Below, piece by piece: positions 11,197 to 22,952 of a stretch of DNA of 64,000 nt. Origin of the DNA: Isoperla grammatica (taxonomy: Eukaryota; Arthropoda; Insecta; Plecoptera; Perlodidae). The stretch spans positions 13,807,726 to 13,871,725 of the forward strand of contig OX246746.1 in assembly GCA_945910005.1 (NCBI GenBank), given 5' to 3'. Below the pieces are notes generated by a model. The model saw nothing but the letters and a program-made list of their open reading frames with translations, did not search any database and had not been told where the DNA came from. Both the position numbers and the translations under genes were made by a program. Numbering within the stretch: the first letter of the stretch is position 1; every line of letters begins with the position of its first letter.

Positions 11197-14100
11197 ACGG
11201 ACACCCACATTTAACAAATCTGCCATAAAATCTGAACCAAAATTCCTGTTTTCAGTTGCATTCTTCTGGCAGTGTAGTCCATGTTAACGATTGACCCGTT
11301 TGCCAAGTTCCATACAATATTTAGAAAACGATGAAGTTCCAGATAAAGCTGATAAATTAGGCGTTATCTTCCTCAAATCAAAAATGAATTGTATAAGATG
11401 TTGTTATTTTACAATCCAGGTGGAATCTAAGCGGTTTCAAAACCTAACGTTGGCAACAAGTATTTTATTCGCTATAGTTGTATAAGTTGAGAAAACTTGT
11501 ATTTTATTTCGCTATAGTTTTATCAAAGTTTAAGAAAGTTTGACACAATTAATCTACGTAGAAATATTACTCGTTGATGTTTGAAATAATACAGAAAAGT
11601 TTGTTTTATAATACCAGCATAAATGTGTATAACTCATCTTGCTAGCATTTCTCGTTACATTTAAAGTGAATCATTAATTTTATAAGTGGTAAAACAACAT
11701 TAGACTCACTGGAGAAAAATAAAATGGTGATACTTATTAATTTCAGTAAGATAATGTCGCGCTTTTGTTTAACTCGCCGACAGTTAAATGATAATGTCGC
11801 CAAAGAGAAAACTTTTTACATTATAAAATAATTATTAAGTTGTTCATCTTATTGAGTTGTTAACTGTGTCGTGACCTTGCCTGTAAGCTTCCTGAGCTAC
11901 CCTCCTTTTCATAAATGATTTTTGAACGTAATTATCTGTAGTATATTTAGAAATAAGAAGCTGGTATTATCTAGTTAGTCTCTGAGGAAGTTGCGCGTCT
12001 GTTAACAGGAAGCTGTGTGGGCCTAGGCCTAGCTGAGCGGTGCACGCCACCGCTTCAAGTAGAAGGCGGGTGTGGAAGTGGAATAGATTGCATGGAGATG
12101 CAGGGAGGGTAGGCACCGCAATCACAGACGCAATGATCACATTTTGCATGTGAATGGTGGCGGTTAGCGGGGGGTACTCTCACAGTGAACAGAAGGCCCA
12201 AATGGTCAACTCGAGTCAAGGATCGCAAAGGGAGATATGATTTTCCTTTTAGGAAATACGTGAATCGTAACTTCCCCTCGCAAGCAGACCACTAAAGTAC
12301 CTTGGAAACAATTTCATCGTAATGATGATAACACCGTATGTGCAGAATCTGTGAGTGAATGGAAGAGCTTATCTAAAATAGAAGCAGGTTCAAAACTTCC
12401 AACTTGATTCGAAAACGGTTTTAGATCAGATTTACATTCCTATGTAGATCGCTTATTTCCTGATTAGCATATTATTCCTCTTGGCGGAGTTTGACTTCTG
12501 TCCCCACACTGCACCACCAGCCAACAAGAAATCCGATGAGGAAAAATTGTGACTTTTTAGCGCGCCAGAATGTTAACATTTTAAACAGGTCGCCAAAAAT
12601 ATATATTGATTAGTTGTTATGTTAAAAGTTTATGCTTGGGTTTATGATGTAGGCGTGACTTGAGAGAGTCACACGATTGCCCGAGGGAACAGGTGAATTA
12701 ATCATAAAGTTTGAGTCGGATTACATTAAAATACGATACGTTAGAAAAAAATTGTTAACAAATGATTAACATATTTATTTTTTATTATTTCAAAAATATA
12801 TTTTTTCCGTCTAGAGTTGTATTCATTTAAAACCTTTTTGTACGTGGTACAAAATTGATAAAAATACCAACAAGAAACTTTTACCAAGGGTGAGTTACAC
12901 AAATGACAATTTGTATATCCAAAAACAAAACTCGTACACTATATATTATTATGAGCTCACAAATCTGTCTTGAGGCGGTTTCAATGTTATTAACTATAGA
13001 ATTTTTCAAGCGAGTTTTAAGATAATATGTTTCTTTGCTGGACTCTGCAAAATACCGCGATGGTGCTAATTGATAATATTCTCTAGGACATGTCTTATAA
13101 TCCCCCATCCCCCGCTCTTACATTGAGGAAACCACCCTAATTTCCCCTTTCGGAACCAGATGTTACGGTGTAAGAGGGACCGATGTACTTTGTGGGCGTT
13201 TGAATTGTGATTGCGAGTAATGTGGCGTTGGCTGTCTTCAAGAAACAAGCATTAACACGAACGCGCACTTAGAAAAGGTCGCCGCAGGTGGAAACCTTAT
13301 TCGAGATCTAGCAACATAGAGAGTCAAGATGACAGAATTATTCCCCCATTTCAACGGGTCATCATATGCGTGATATTGAGTTCTGTGTGATTCATGTTAT
13401 ATTCGATTGATTGGCATGGAGATGCAAAATCCGCTCTATTGATCTGAAAAAATATGTCTCATCCGATTACGTCCTTTTGTCCCTTAGAATTCATTGTGTG
13501 GTCCAACAAAAATGACATTTACGAAGTATTTTCAATATTGGATTTCAATATTCAAATTTTGAAAGGAAAGTAGTAGAATGACGCTAGTGAAGCATATTTT
13601 ATACGGAAGTTTTCTTGGATTTTACTGTGGAAGATGTGTTCAACAATAAACCGTTTTCCGAGTGTACAAGAAGAAAAAAAATATACGCCAGAGTTTTGAG
13701 GAAGATATATCGAAAGACGAACACAAAAATAATATTGACATGCTCTTCTCTCTTCGGGAACACGTGCGACGTACCGCAAGGTGTGTCACTACATTGTATA
13801 CCTCCTCATACGTGAGGCATATCGCAAGTTGTGAAACATGTAATGTGTAACCTTTAACAATACAAAAAGTATAATAGTTATGTTTTTGTTATTGTTTATG
13901 TTCCTTTTTTCACAATTAATTATGAATGCAACTACTAGTGTTTCTATGTTGTGTACGAAACTGAATTACTATCACCATTGAGTTTGTTACACTAATAAAC
14001 TATCAATGCTATCACCGTTGTGAGTGAGAATTGCGATCACTTGTTATAGGGAGACTCAAGCACTGTGAGATGTGATGCCATCTAAACCTCAGTGTTCATT

Positions 14101-15129
14101 AAAAGCAAATGTCTTCAGCTTTTATGGCAGGCGATGTAGGTACCGGGAAACCCGCCCAGCGTCTTTACTGACCGAACTGAAATAAAAGCTATGACTTCTA
14201 AAACTAGCGATACTGCGATGTATAAACTCACTCTATTTTATACCTGAACACTGACTGAGTCGAGTTCTAAATATTCTGGCTCAAATGAACTTGATTCATG
14301 CTGAAATATCTTGGAGTACTACTTCATAAGTTGAAGTAACCAACTTTTTCTCAATCCATTTTTCTACTAGCTTAACCCACTTAAACTAAGTGATTTAAAG
14401 AAATCATTGATTTAAATAAAAATAAAATAATTCCATTCACCGAATTTTTCACTTATGCCAAAAACTATTGTTTTAAAGTTTTAAATGGTTTTAATGTTTT
14501 CCATCTTTCAAAAATGTTTTTTTTCTATTAAACGATGAAGTAAATTTTTATTTGGTTTAATTTTAATCAAATTATATAGTTTCAAATATATACAAAAAAT
14601 ACATATATAAATAATCAGTTTTCAATCAAGATGTTCATTTGAATTAAAAACACAAACATAAAGGTAATCGTGGTGTTTTAGTTAGGAAAGAAGTTACACG
14701 CGCATACCTTGAATTCATGTTTTTCGCGTGAGCATTCAGTTAGGTACGCTAAAGTCGACCAAAATCCTAATTCATTAACTGATTTTAACTAAGAAAAACA
14801 AATCTTTTTCAAAACTACTATTAATTTGTAAATTTGAGTGATTTTTTAGCCAACCAAGACCCACTTACTTGAATTAGTAAACTATATCACACACAATTAA
14901 TAGTATTGCATCCAATCTGGCCACATTCCTTCAACATCGAGTAGACATCAACACGATGGACCAGCTTCGGGACTGCCAGATCCCATCGCTTTATCATGGG
15001 AAGCCGGAAGGAAGGAAGAAGGAACTTGATAGGAACGGAACGGCTTCAGTTATATGTGCTGGCCCGGCCCCCTAGCTATATAGCCAACTAATTACATCTA
15101 GTTTATTATCTGGCGAGCTCCACAACAGA
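11197..15129. other. unassigned AT-rich DNA
   Basis: No recognisable coding region or repeat family. Open frames around 13552-13850 overlap on both strands and show no protein features. The stretch 14400-14640 is a very AT-rich, low-complexity region. Confidence 0.4.
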
Positions 15130-15445
15130 ACAGCGCAAACATTGCTGACTTTATACTTATACTGGACTAAGTAGTGATGCTTGCCAATTTCAGTCGGAGT
15201 TTATAGCTTTGTTTTGTTGTTATATTGGATTATTTTGATGGGCATAGTCTCACATTGTTTGAATTGTCGTGGTTTGTGAGCATTGCACCAGTGGTTGACT
15301 GACCTTCAGTGTAAACAGCTGTGGTCTGCGTATGTGGCCAAGTTTAAGATCTGAACAACAAAATAAGAAATAATTGCAACAGTGCTTTTGAGGGGACTCT
15401 TATGGTTTGGTTCAATAAAACATACATCCGAGTTTATCAACTTAT

Positions 15446-15458
15446 AAAGGTAAGTAAG
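15446..15458 (+). other. consensus 5' splice site (candidate end of an untranslated exon)
   Basis: AAAG|GTAAGTAAG matches the metazoan donor consensus and is among the strongest donor-like sites I noticed in the window. The preceding ~320 bases hold several ATGs with short frames and no long open frame, so if real it would end a 5'-untranslated exon. The candidate internal exon at 26309-26363 lies on the same strand. Linking the two is inference. Confidence 0.25.
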
Positions 15459-16789
15459 CTAACAACTTGAGTCGGTGTATTTAACGAAGTCAATTAAAAC
15501 TTTTATTAATCGCCCTCATTTTCTTCTATCTTCCTTCTGATAGCGATAGAGTTGTTGAGTGTGTTATGTGGAATGTAGTTCCTATTAAAAACCCTCACTG
15601 CAGTGCTGCAGGAACACCATATTTTTATACTATCTTCGTGGTATATTTTTTATTACAATAAACACAGCAAATACAGTTTATAAATAGATGCAGGAAGGAG
15701 TATTCGAAATAAAATTCCCTAAAGCCTACACATATCAAAACATCAAAAGCAGCGTTGGAACGTCTCGGTTTTTCGTTAAGTAATGAAAATAATCTCCGAA
15801 TTGAAAATGCATGTTGAAGATGTAGGTTGTGTATAGATAGGATAAGTGTAGACTGGGTGGTGTGGGTATGTTGGCTGTGCGTTATTCAGAATCGTGTGAG
15901 TCTACATTTTGTATACAAGATTTAGATAAAGTCTGAAAGCGACGAAAATATCATAAAATTTAAAGAATATTTTCTTGCGATGAAAAAAATGTTCAGAACA
16001 TGTGCAGTGAAAATGTGACTTTTCCTACTTTGCCTACATCATACTTTATAAAATCTAGATTCATACCAATCTTCAACATTAATTTTGAATGGTGATATTA
16101 CGAGTACACAGTATAGTGGCTTCACAAACAATTGGTATGAGAACCACATTAATGGCTATCAATTATTGTTAGTAACTATATGAACGACTGTCAAAGGAAT
16201 GTCGGAATGCACTAATTAGCTCATGAAGGGCTGCGGTATTGGAACCAGAGATGGATTATATTTCCCCTCAGCGAGTCAGCAACGACACAAACATGCACTT
16301 TTTAATATTGGTCAATTGGACACAAATTTAATCAGAGCATGATTAGTCAAACAATTTGCTAGATATATCGAGTCGTTTTTGCGGCGAGTTGTTGCTTTGC
16401 AGTTTGTTTGAGTATAAAGTACAAGTTTTTCTTGGGTTTATGTGGCGAACCAGGGATTTCTTTAGTGGTGACTTGTTCGAAATGAGAGCGGGGCGAAAAT
16501 AGCGAAAAATGTTTCATCAAAGCAAGTCAAGATAAATAGATTTCAACGTAGATTGTGCTATTGAGGTTGCATCAATATTAATATTACAACATGTAAATAG
16601 TTTGGGTGCATCATTGCAGCAGTATAGGCAATAACTACTTATTTCCTCTCGAGAGCAATTTTCTAATTATTAAATTAACTCTTTACACTTGGAGACGGCC
16701 AGTATTAGAGTGCCCTAGTTTGTGGGGGCTCTATAGTTTATGTAGACACAGAAACATGATGTATATGGCTTCATTCACACGAAAAAGTA

Positions 16790-17084
16790 ACCACAATTGT
16801 CGATATCGGGATTGAAATCGCAATTCGGAAATTGTGAAATAGTTAAAGCTCCAACCACAATCGTCGGCTTCATGATCGTAATCGGGAACGGAATTGCAAT
16901 CGTACATTTTCTCATGCTTAATCATTACGATGTCATTGTAGTGTGGTAATTGTATTGTAGTAGGCCTATATTGTATTTGCCATAAGAACCATGTAAGTTA
17001 ACTTCTTCACGATTTACGGATTGCGATGGCTATACCGATACCGACAATTGTCGTTAGGGCTTTACTTGCATGGTTCTTATGGCG
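16790..17084. mobile_element. foldback/inverted-repeat cluster
   Basis: GCCATAAGAACCATGTAAGT (about 16979-16998) is repeated inverted, with one change, at 17065-17084. Just inside and to the left, an ACAATTGTCG-TATCG-ATCGCAAT module occurs at about 16795-16830 (plus), 16858-16905 (a diverged copy) and 17008-17058 (inverted). Nested inverted modules like these are typical of foldback or MITE elements. No transposase is present. Confidence 0.5.
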
Positions 17085-17117
17085 CTGTTCATAATAAAAT
17101 CGTGATGTCCTTATGAC

Positions 17118-17225
17118 TAATATTGCTTTCATACCGCTGAGCTGGCTGGAAGGAGCTTTACAACTCAGCTACAGTTTGGTGTACAAGGTGTGGAACCGAA
17201 TCACGTGGGTTCGATGCCCGTATTG
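17118..17225 (+). repeat. possible tRNA-derived repeat
   Basis: A good box-B match, GGGTTCGATGCCC, lies at about 17208-17220, with a weakly tRNA-like region upstream. No second copy was found in the window, so the call is tentative. Confidence 0.25.
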
Positions 17226-17382
17226 ATTTTTATCTTTATCTGTCGCATCTCGATCCTTGACTCATGTTTTTATAGTTGGAGACTTTACTGTATAAATTAT
17301 TCACAGAATATTCTATTTGTTTAAATTAATTAAACATTATATTTTGACTAACATTCAAGAGATGAGTAAAATTATAGTTTAT

Positions 17383-17412
17383 TATTATTTTTTTTATTAT
17401 TATTATTATTAT
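17383..17412. repeat. (TTA)n tract at the 3' end of the Dong/R4-like element
   Basis: Interrupted TTA repeat directly abutting the 3' end of the minus-strand retrotransposon, which ends ATAAATAAAG on its own strand. It is probably the remaining part of the TAA-repeat target. Confidence 0.8.
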
Positions 17413-19688
17413 CTTTATTTATCACATCACCAGATGGCAGGTACATTATTAGTCTACAGCACCAAAGGTGATCCTCACCTCTTAGGTGCTGCAACCACAC
17501 AGTATAAAAAATGACATTACAAAGATTTTACACATTACAAAAATAATTACATTTTAAAAAGATTTTACATATCACAAAGATTATTATATTACACATAAAT
17601 CAAATATAGTTGAATTCATGACACCGCGTGGCCCTGCGGTGCGACGCAGTACGAACCCGGGCCAACCCAAAACACCCGCACCGCATCACAGGACCACGCA
17701 ATGTCATAAATTCTACATAAAACAATTATATAAACATAACATAAAGACTTCAATATAAAAACTGATATCAAAATATTATAGAACCTTTCTCAAAATGCGA
17801 GCAGTACCCAGAATGGCTGTCTTCTGTAGTTCCCTTGTGTTATGTTGTCCTGGTATATCTTCTAAATAATTTTGAAATGTTTTGCTGATGGCACCTGTCG
17901 CTCCAATTATGATCGGGATTACCTTTGTCCGCATCCCCCACATTCTCTGGGTTTCAATTTGTAAGTCTTTGTATTTGGTTTTCTTTTGCGCCTCCTTAGT
18001 TGTGATGTTATTGTCAGAGGGCACCGCTACATCCACCATAAAACATTGTCTATTCTCATGATCTTTAATAATTATGTCTGGCTTATTATGCTGAATATAT
18101 CGATCTGTGTAGACTTGACTATCCCAGAGTAATGTTATTGAGCCTTGATGTATTGTACTTATTGGATGATGCTCGTACCAATTAGTACAAACATCTATAT
18201 TATAGAAACGACATATATCCCAGTGCAGACGTGCACAAACCCGGTTATGTCGCTCTATATACTCATGTTTGGCCAAAATTGGGCAACCTGATACAATGTG
18301 GTCCACTGTCTCATTAAATTGTTTACAAAGACGACAATGAGCATCAGTTCGGGTCTTATAAATTTTTTTCTCAATATATCTGGTTTTCAATGCTTGGTCT
18401 TGGGCTGCAATCAGAAGGCTTTCAGTCTCTCCTTTAAGATCTCCTTGCTTGAGCCAAGTGAATGTATCCATCTTACTGTAATCTTCTTGTTCAATTTTTC
18501 GGAGAAACTGTCCATGCATCATTTTGGATTTCCATTTCTCCGTACCAAGAAGTTGCAGTTGATGTTTAACATTCATTCTCAAACATCGGATTTGTTCTTT
18601 TAGGGATTGATTGTTATGTTGAAGTGAGCACTGAAGTTCTTCTTGAAATTTGATCGCTCTTTTAGTAATGGATGTTGTGTTTGGTTTCTCGTGATCATAA
18701 TCATTCATAATCTCAACATATCTATCATTTTCTTTATTTTCCAGGTATGCTCGTAATCCGATGATAGCTATTTTAAACATAGATTCAATCTTTAAGAGTC
18801 CCCTTCCGCCTTCTGATCTAGAAATGTACAGCCTCTCAGTTTCAGCACGGGGATGATGCATTCCATACATAGTTAGAAGCTTTCTGGTTTTACGATCTAT
18901 ATTAAGAATCTCCTCTAATCTCCAATCTATGATACCAAAACTGTAGTGTAACACAGGTACTGCATAGGCTCCTATGGCCAACATTTTGTTACGCGCATTC
19001 AATTCGGATTTTAAAATTAATCTTATTCTTTTCCGATATTCAAGAATCAATTTACTTTTCATGGTGTTGTGTTGAATTCCTTGTGACTCTTCTACTCCCA
19101 AATATTTATATGAATTATCGCCAAGGTCTTGGATAATAGTTTGATCGTCCAATTCAATATTATTACTTGATGTTAACTTCCCAGCCTTGAATGTTGCTAT
19201 TGCACACTTTTCAATTCCAAATTCCATTTTAATGTCATCACTAAAGATTTTTACTGTACTTAACAATTTTTCAATATCCTTTTCATTTTTTGCAAATAAT
19301 TTAAGATCATCCATATATAGAAGATGTTCAATTTTCCCTTTTCCTTTGATTAATGTATATCCAAGTCCAGTTTTATTAAGTTCCGTACTTAGTGGTATCA
19401 AACACATACAAAATAGTAATGGTGATAAAGAGTCTCCTTGAAAAATGCCCTTTTTAATTTTAACTTTGTAAGAGACGACGGTTTCTTGTTCACTGTTTAG
19501 TCTCATTGTTGTGCTCCACTGACTCATCATCTGCTTACAAAAGTTGACTAATGTTGGATTAATATGATACATCTGAAGCACGGCAAGAATCCAGCTGTGA
19601 GGCACGCTGTCGTAAGCTTTCTTGTAATCTATCCACGCCATGCTAAGGTTTTTCTCCTTCCTTTTACTATCTTCCATAATTGTTTTGC

Positions 19689-19692
<4 letters not shown>
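17413..19692 (-). mobile_element. Dong/R4-like non-LTR retrotransposon, 5'-truncated
   Basis: A minus-strand insertion of about 2.3 kb: a truncated ORF (17776-19677) plus a 3' untranslated region of about 360 bp. TAA repeats lie on both sides (17383-17412 and 19693-19739 on the plus strand). Dong of Bombyx mori, of the same clade, is known to insert into TAA repeats, so the flanks fit a site-preferring element. The 3' UTR has a GC-rich imperfect hairpin: GCGTGGCCCTGCGG near 17625-17646 against GCACCGCATCACAGGACCACGC at about 17680-17701. The 5' end stops within the RT domain, so the amino-terminal DNA-binding region and first RT motifs are absent. Confidence 0.85.
17776..19677 (-). CDS. R4/Dong-type reverse transcriptase with restriction-like endonuclease (N-terminally truncated)
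   Basis: Open frame of 633 codons on the minus strand. It begins within the RT domain, and the codons just upstream of the first ATG (S-K-T-I) look element-derived before running into the TAA repeat. Visible RT motifs: motif A AWIDYKKAYDSV (residues 14-25, catalytic D17), motif B GIFQGDSLSPLLF (77-89) and motif C YMDD (121-124). Near residues 449-466 a C-X2-C-X8-H-X4-C knuckle matches the CCHC found in this clade. It is followed by a restriction-like endonuclease core: TDR, then KPDIIIKD (about 533-540) and VDVAVPSD (about 549-556). Together these mark the R2/R4 superfamily, in which the endonuclease nicks a preferred target and primes reverse transcription. The frame has no stops or frameshifts over 1.9 kb, so the copy is young or was recently truncated on insertion. 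It cannot act alone without its N terminus. Confidence 0.9.
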   Translation of the reverse strand: MEDSKRKEKNLSMAWIDYKKAYDSVPHSWILAVLQMYHINPTLVNFCKQMMSQWSTTMRLNSEQETVVSYKVKIKKGIFQGDSLSPLLFCMCLIPLSTELNKTGLGYTLIKGKGKIEHLLYMDDLKLFAKNEKDIEKLLSTVKIFSDDIKMEFGIEKCAIATFKAGKLTSSNNIELDDQTIIQDLGDNSYKYLGVEESQGIQHNTMKSKLILEYRKRIRLILKSELNARNKMLAIGAYAVPVLHYSFGIIDWRLEEILNIDRKTRKLLTMYGMHHPRAETERLYISRSEGGRGLLKIESMFKIAIIGLRAYLENKENDRYVEIMNDYDHEKPNTTSITKRAIKFQEELQCSLQHNNQSLKEQIRCLRMNVKHQLQLLGTEKWKSKMMHGQFLRKIEQEDYSKMDTFTWLKQGDLKGETESLLIAAQDQALKTRYIEKKIYKTRTDAHCRLCKQFNETVDHIVSGCPILAKHEYIERHNRVCARLHWDICRFYNIDVCTNWYEHHPISTIHQGSITLLWDSQVYTDRYIQHNKPDIIIKDHENRQCFMVDVAVPSDNNITTKEAQKKTKYKDLQIETQRMWGMRTKVIPIIIGATGAISKTFQNYLEDIPGQHNTRELQKTAILGTARILRKVL

Positions 19693-19739
<47 letters not shown>
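19693..19739. repeat. (TTA)n microsatellite at the 5' end of the Dong/R4-like element
   Basis: An almost pure TTA run abutting the truncated 5' end of the retrotransposon. With the tract at 17383-17412 it brackets the insertion. Confidence 0.9.
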
Positions 19740-19740
<1 letters not shown>

Positions 19741-22679
19741 ATGTTTACTCCAGAGTGTGACCGAAAGTTTGAAATCGTCCGTGACGACTCAAGAAGAAAC
19801 GGAAGGCCGCGGAACGGAGTTATTCAGCTTGCACACCTGACTGTAGGAATGTTACAGAAAGAATGGTGAAAACCCCGTTCCCTGGATTCCTGTAACTGTT
19901 TTGTATTCGAACGCTTTGACAGCAAAGCAGTGTCTTTAGTAATACTGCAGCTAGAATATATTTACAGCAACACAAACATTGAAAAGCATGCGTCTCTAAA
20001 ATAAACTTTTATGTCACAATTTAGGATTATGAGGGCTAAGGGTTTTCAGGTGTAGAGACAATCTTAAAAATAATAATGAAACATGTCCTTCGTTTTGATC
20101 AAATGAGACAATATGAGATGTTATTGAAATTGTCTATATCTATAACTCAACCAATTGTGTATATCCTCTTTTGAGAACATCTGTATATATCTTGATAACA
20201 TCCAGCCAGGCATCATTCAAAGATTTTGATATTAATTGTAATTTTTATGTAACGGACACAAAACCTTAAATTCTACTAAACTCAATTTATTTAGGTACGA
20301 GCCCAGAGAGGATAAAAACCTTAAACATCTTTATTTTCTTATAGTTCGATTACCTCGTGGAATAAGAACAATTGTAACCAAAATGAAATATATTTCAAAT
20401 AATGCACTGTTACGCGAAAATGAACGAAAGTTAGGCTAACTGTCTGGTGCTACAGCTTTTTGATAGAAATGGTCTGAGCGAGAACTTGAAGGCATCCATC
20501 AGTTCTGCTAATGAATGAGGCACAGCGCGTCAATCACCAAGCGACCTAATAAACCATGCATTTGCCCCGACAGCCTTTGGTTTAACGGTGAAGGTGAACT
20601 AGATTAAGTGACATGTCTCCATTTGTCACTTACAAATAAATTAAGAAATTACAGGAGCGTTCTAAGTGTGGTTTACGAACGGCGACCACGAGAATTCCAT
20701 AGCGCTCACCTCTACTTTCGAGGTTAGCCCCCACCCCCCACCCACTCCCACCACCCCTCGATAAATATCCCTTCCATTCTTATTCTCAATTGGCTGCGAG
20801 AAAATATTGGGGAAGTCGGGAGATAGGATTTCCATAGAATGCATCTCGCCCCATTAGCTGAGTCGGAGCCAGTGGTTCCAATAAAATAAAAATTGGCACC
20901 CTAGATAGGCCTAACGGAGAATGAGTTTTCAAAGGAATTGTAAAACAAATTTTCTTCCCCAGAGGTAATGTCTGCATAAAGTTTAAGGGCACACACGTGG
21001 CACGAGGGCTGATTTTTGGCTCTGTTGCTCGAGAGAACCACTCGTCACAGTTGGGAAAAAATATTAAATTTTGACCGGATATTCCACTATGGAGTCATAA
21101 AGAAGGAAGTATTTTTGACTGAAATTTTCAACCGATGAATAGAGAGAGAGAAATGAAATGATTCACTCAGTTATGTTCTTATTCTTGTGGATTGCCTAAC
21201 CTTTCACATATTTATGTGACGTAATAGAGGAGACGTAGTTTCACGTAATGGCTTAGGAATTCCGCAGCATTGTGAACACTTGGTGAGCAGAAGCTGTGAA
21301 GCCCGACATGACAACCATAAGAATTGAATCCGGTTTAGCTGTCGCTTTAGTTAGAGCGCTGAAAATATATTCAATGTCAAGTAGATGGTAATGGCGCAAA
21401 ACAAGAACTTAACAAAAACACAGTCTCCTCATTTGTTGAAAAAAAAACATGTTTTTTGCTCACTTACATTTTAGACTCATAAATTATAGCAAATAATGAT
21501 GTTTCTTTATTCAGCTTTCGCTATTTGTAGGCTACAACAGCGCTATTATTTTAAAACAGACGCATCTCAAACCATAACAAAAGAGAAAAACACATTATTC
21601 GTACAAAACTAAAAAAATATTTATTATAAAACCCACCATCTGCTCATAGTTCTATAATGTTCCAGAAGACTGCCAATAAAATAGGTATATACACATCCAA
21701 ACCACTGTACAGAACGGATTTATGAATTCAGGTATAGCTATGATTGCATTTCGGTTAAATAAGTGACCATTCCGTGGATAAGTAACAAAGTTTTACGCAA
21801 TTAGACAAATTATCAATAACATACCAACCTAAAAAAATTAAAACGTAAACGTAATTTTAAAGAATCTATATCATCGTATAAGAAGTTCGTGAGTAATTTT
21901 GCAGTTAATCGTTGGCCGCATCAGACCCAATCATGACAATCATCGTTCTCACATGAACCAAGTTTAGGAGTGGGGGGGGGGGGGGGGGGGGCGTTCAGCA
22001 GGTCGCAAAGACAGATAGCTGTCAATAGAATAAGAATGTGAAAGTTGGAAGAAGAAGAGGAAAAATGATGGTCATATACGATGAATAAAGAAATGACAAA
22101 ATATATGCACAGAGCATTGATTGCGGGCACCGGTCACCACGAAGAGGGACCCACCTCGACCGGATAGAATTGATTGATATTTGGGCTTCACATCCCATAT
22201 TTCTGCAACTTTGCTAATCGAGACGTTATATGAAAAGAAAAAACGCCACATGTCTGAATCAGGTCCATTGGACATCGAGGGGGTCGTCATAAGGGGGGTC
22301 CAGGAGGGCAGGGAAACGTGGGAGGAGAAATCTTCAGTGGTAGAGTGGAGGTAGGGGGGGGGGAGGGTCTCTTTTGTCGCCTCTTACGACTAGCAGAGTC
22401 ACTCATGGTCTATTCTACCCCGGGCCGAGACGGGTCACCGGGCAGAACGAAACAACTGGGCAAGTTGGGTGCGTCGAGTAGGTCTACTCATGACCGCCAC
22501 TTAATCATCAAAACATTTAAGGAAAGAGAGTTGAATTGGTGTTGATGTTCCATCTGAACAGGAAGTGTTCATTATGGTAGGCCACGAGCGCGCGCAGGGC
22601 GGCAGCTACACATGCGGGGCACATGCGATCTCGCCTCAGTCTTAGGCGCACACGCACACACGCACAGTCCTCGAACACA
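19740..22679. other. unassigned DNA with a G20 tract
   Basis: No gene is recognised. A run of 20 G lies at 21972-21991. Near 22368-22425 a GTCGCCTCTTACGAC word (a 4-bp hairpin) followed by TCTATTCTACCCCGGG resembles sequences I associate with dispersed animal repeats, but no second copy is present here. Confidence 0.4.
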
Positions 22680-22952
22680 ACAAGACACTAGCACGTAAGT
22701 ACAGTTCATCTCATCTTAGGCAATAAATCACAATTACGAAATTATTGGATCCAAAACATTGATAAGGATAATTGTAATTTTAAATAAATATTAACAATAA
22801 CAGTTAAAATAAGAACACAGCACGACAATAACATGTAAGTACAGATCATATCATCTGAGGCAATCACAACGACAAAATTATTGGAACGAAAACACTGATA
22901 AGGATAATTGTTATTTTAAATAAATATTAACAATAACAGTTAAAATAATAAT
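22680..22952. repeat. two-unit ~140-bp tandem duplication
   Basis: GTAAGTACAG starts at 22695 and again at 22835. Both units share GATAAGGATAATTGT followed by an A/T-rich segment ending in AACAATAACAGTTAAAATAA, with about 10 per cent difference by eye. Confidence 0.8.

Noticed and set aside
13552..13850. Overlapping frames on both strands
   Set aside because: Three mutually overlapping frames with AT-rich composition and no splice or start support; they look like chance.
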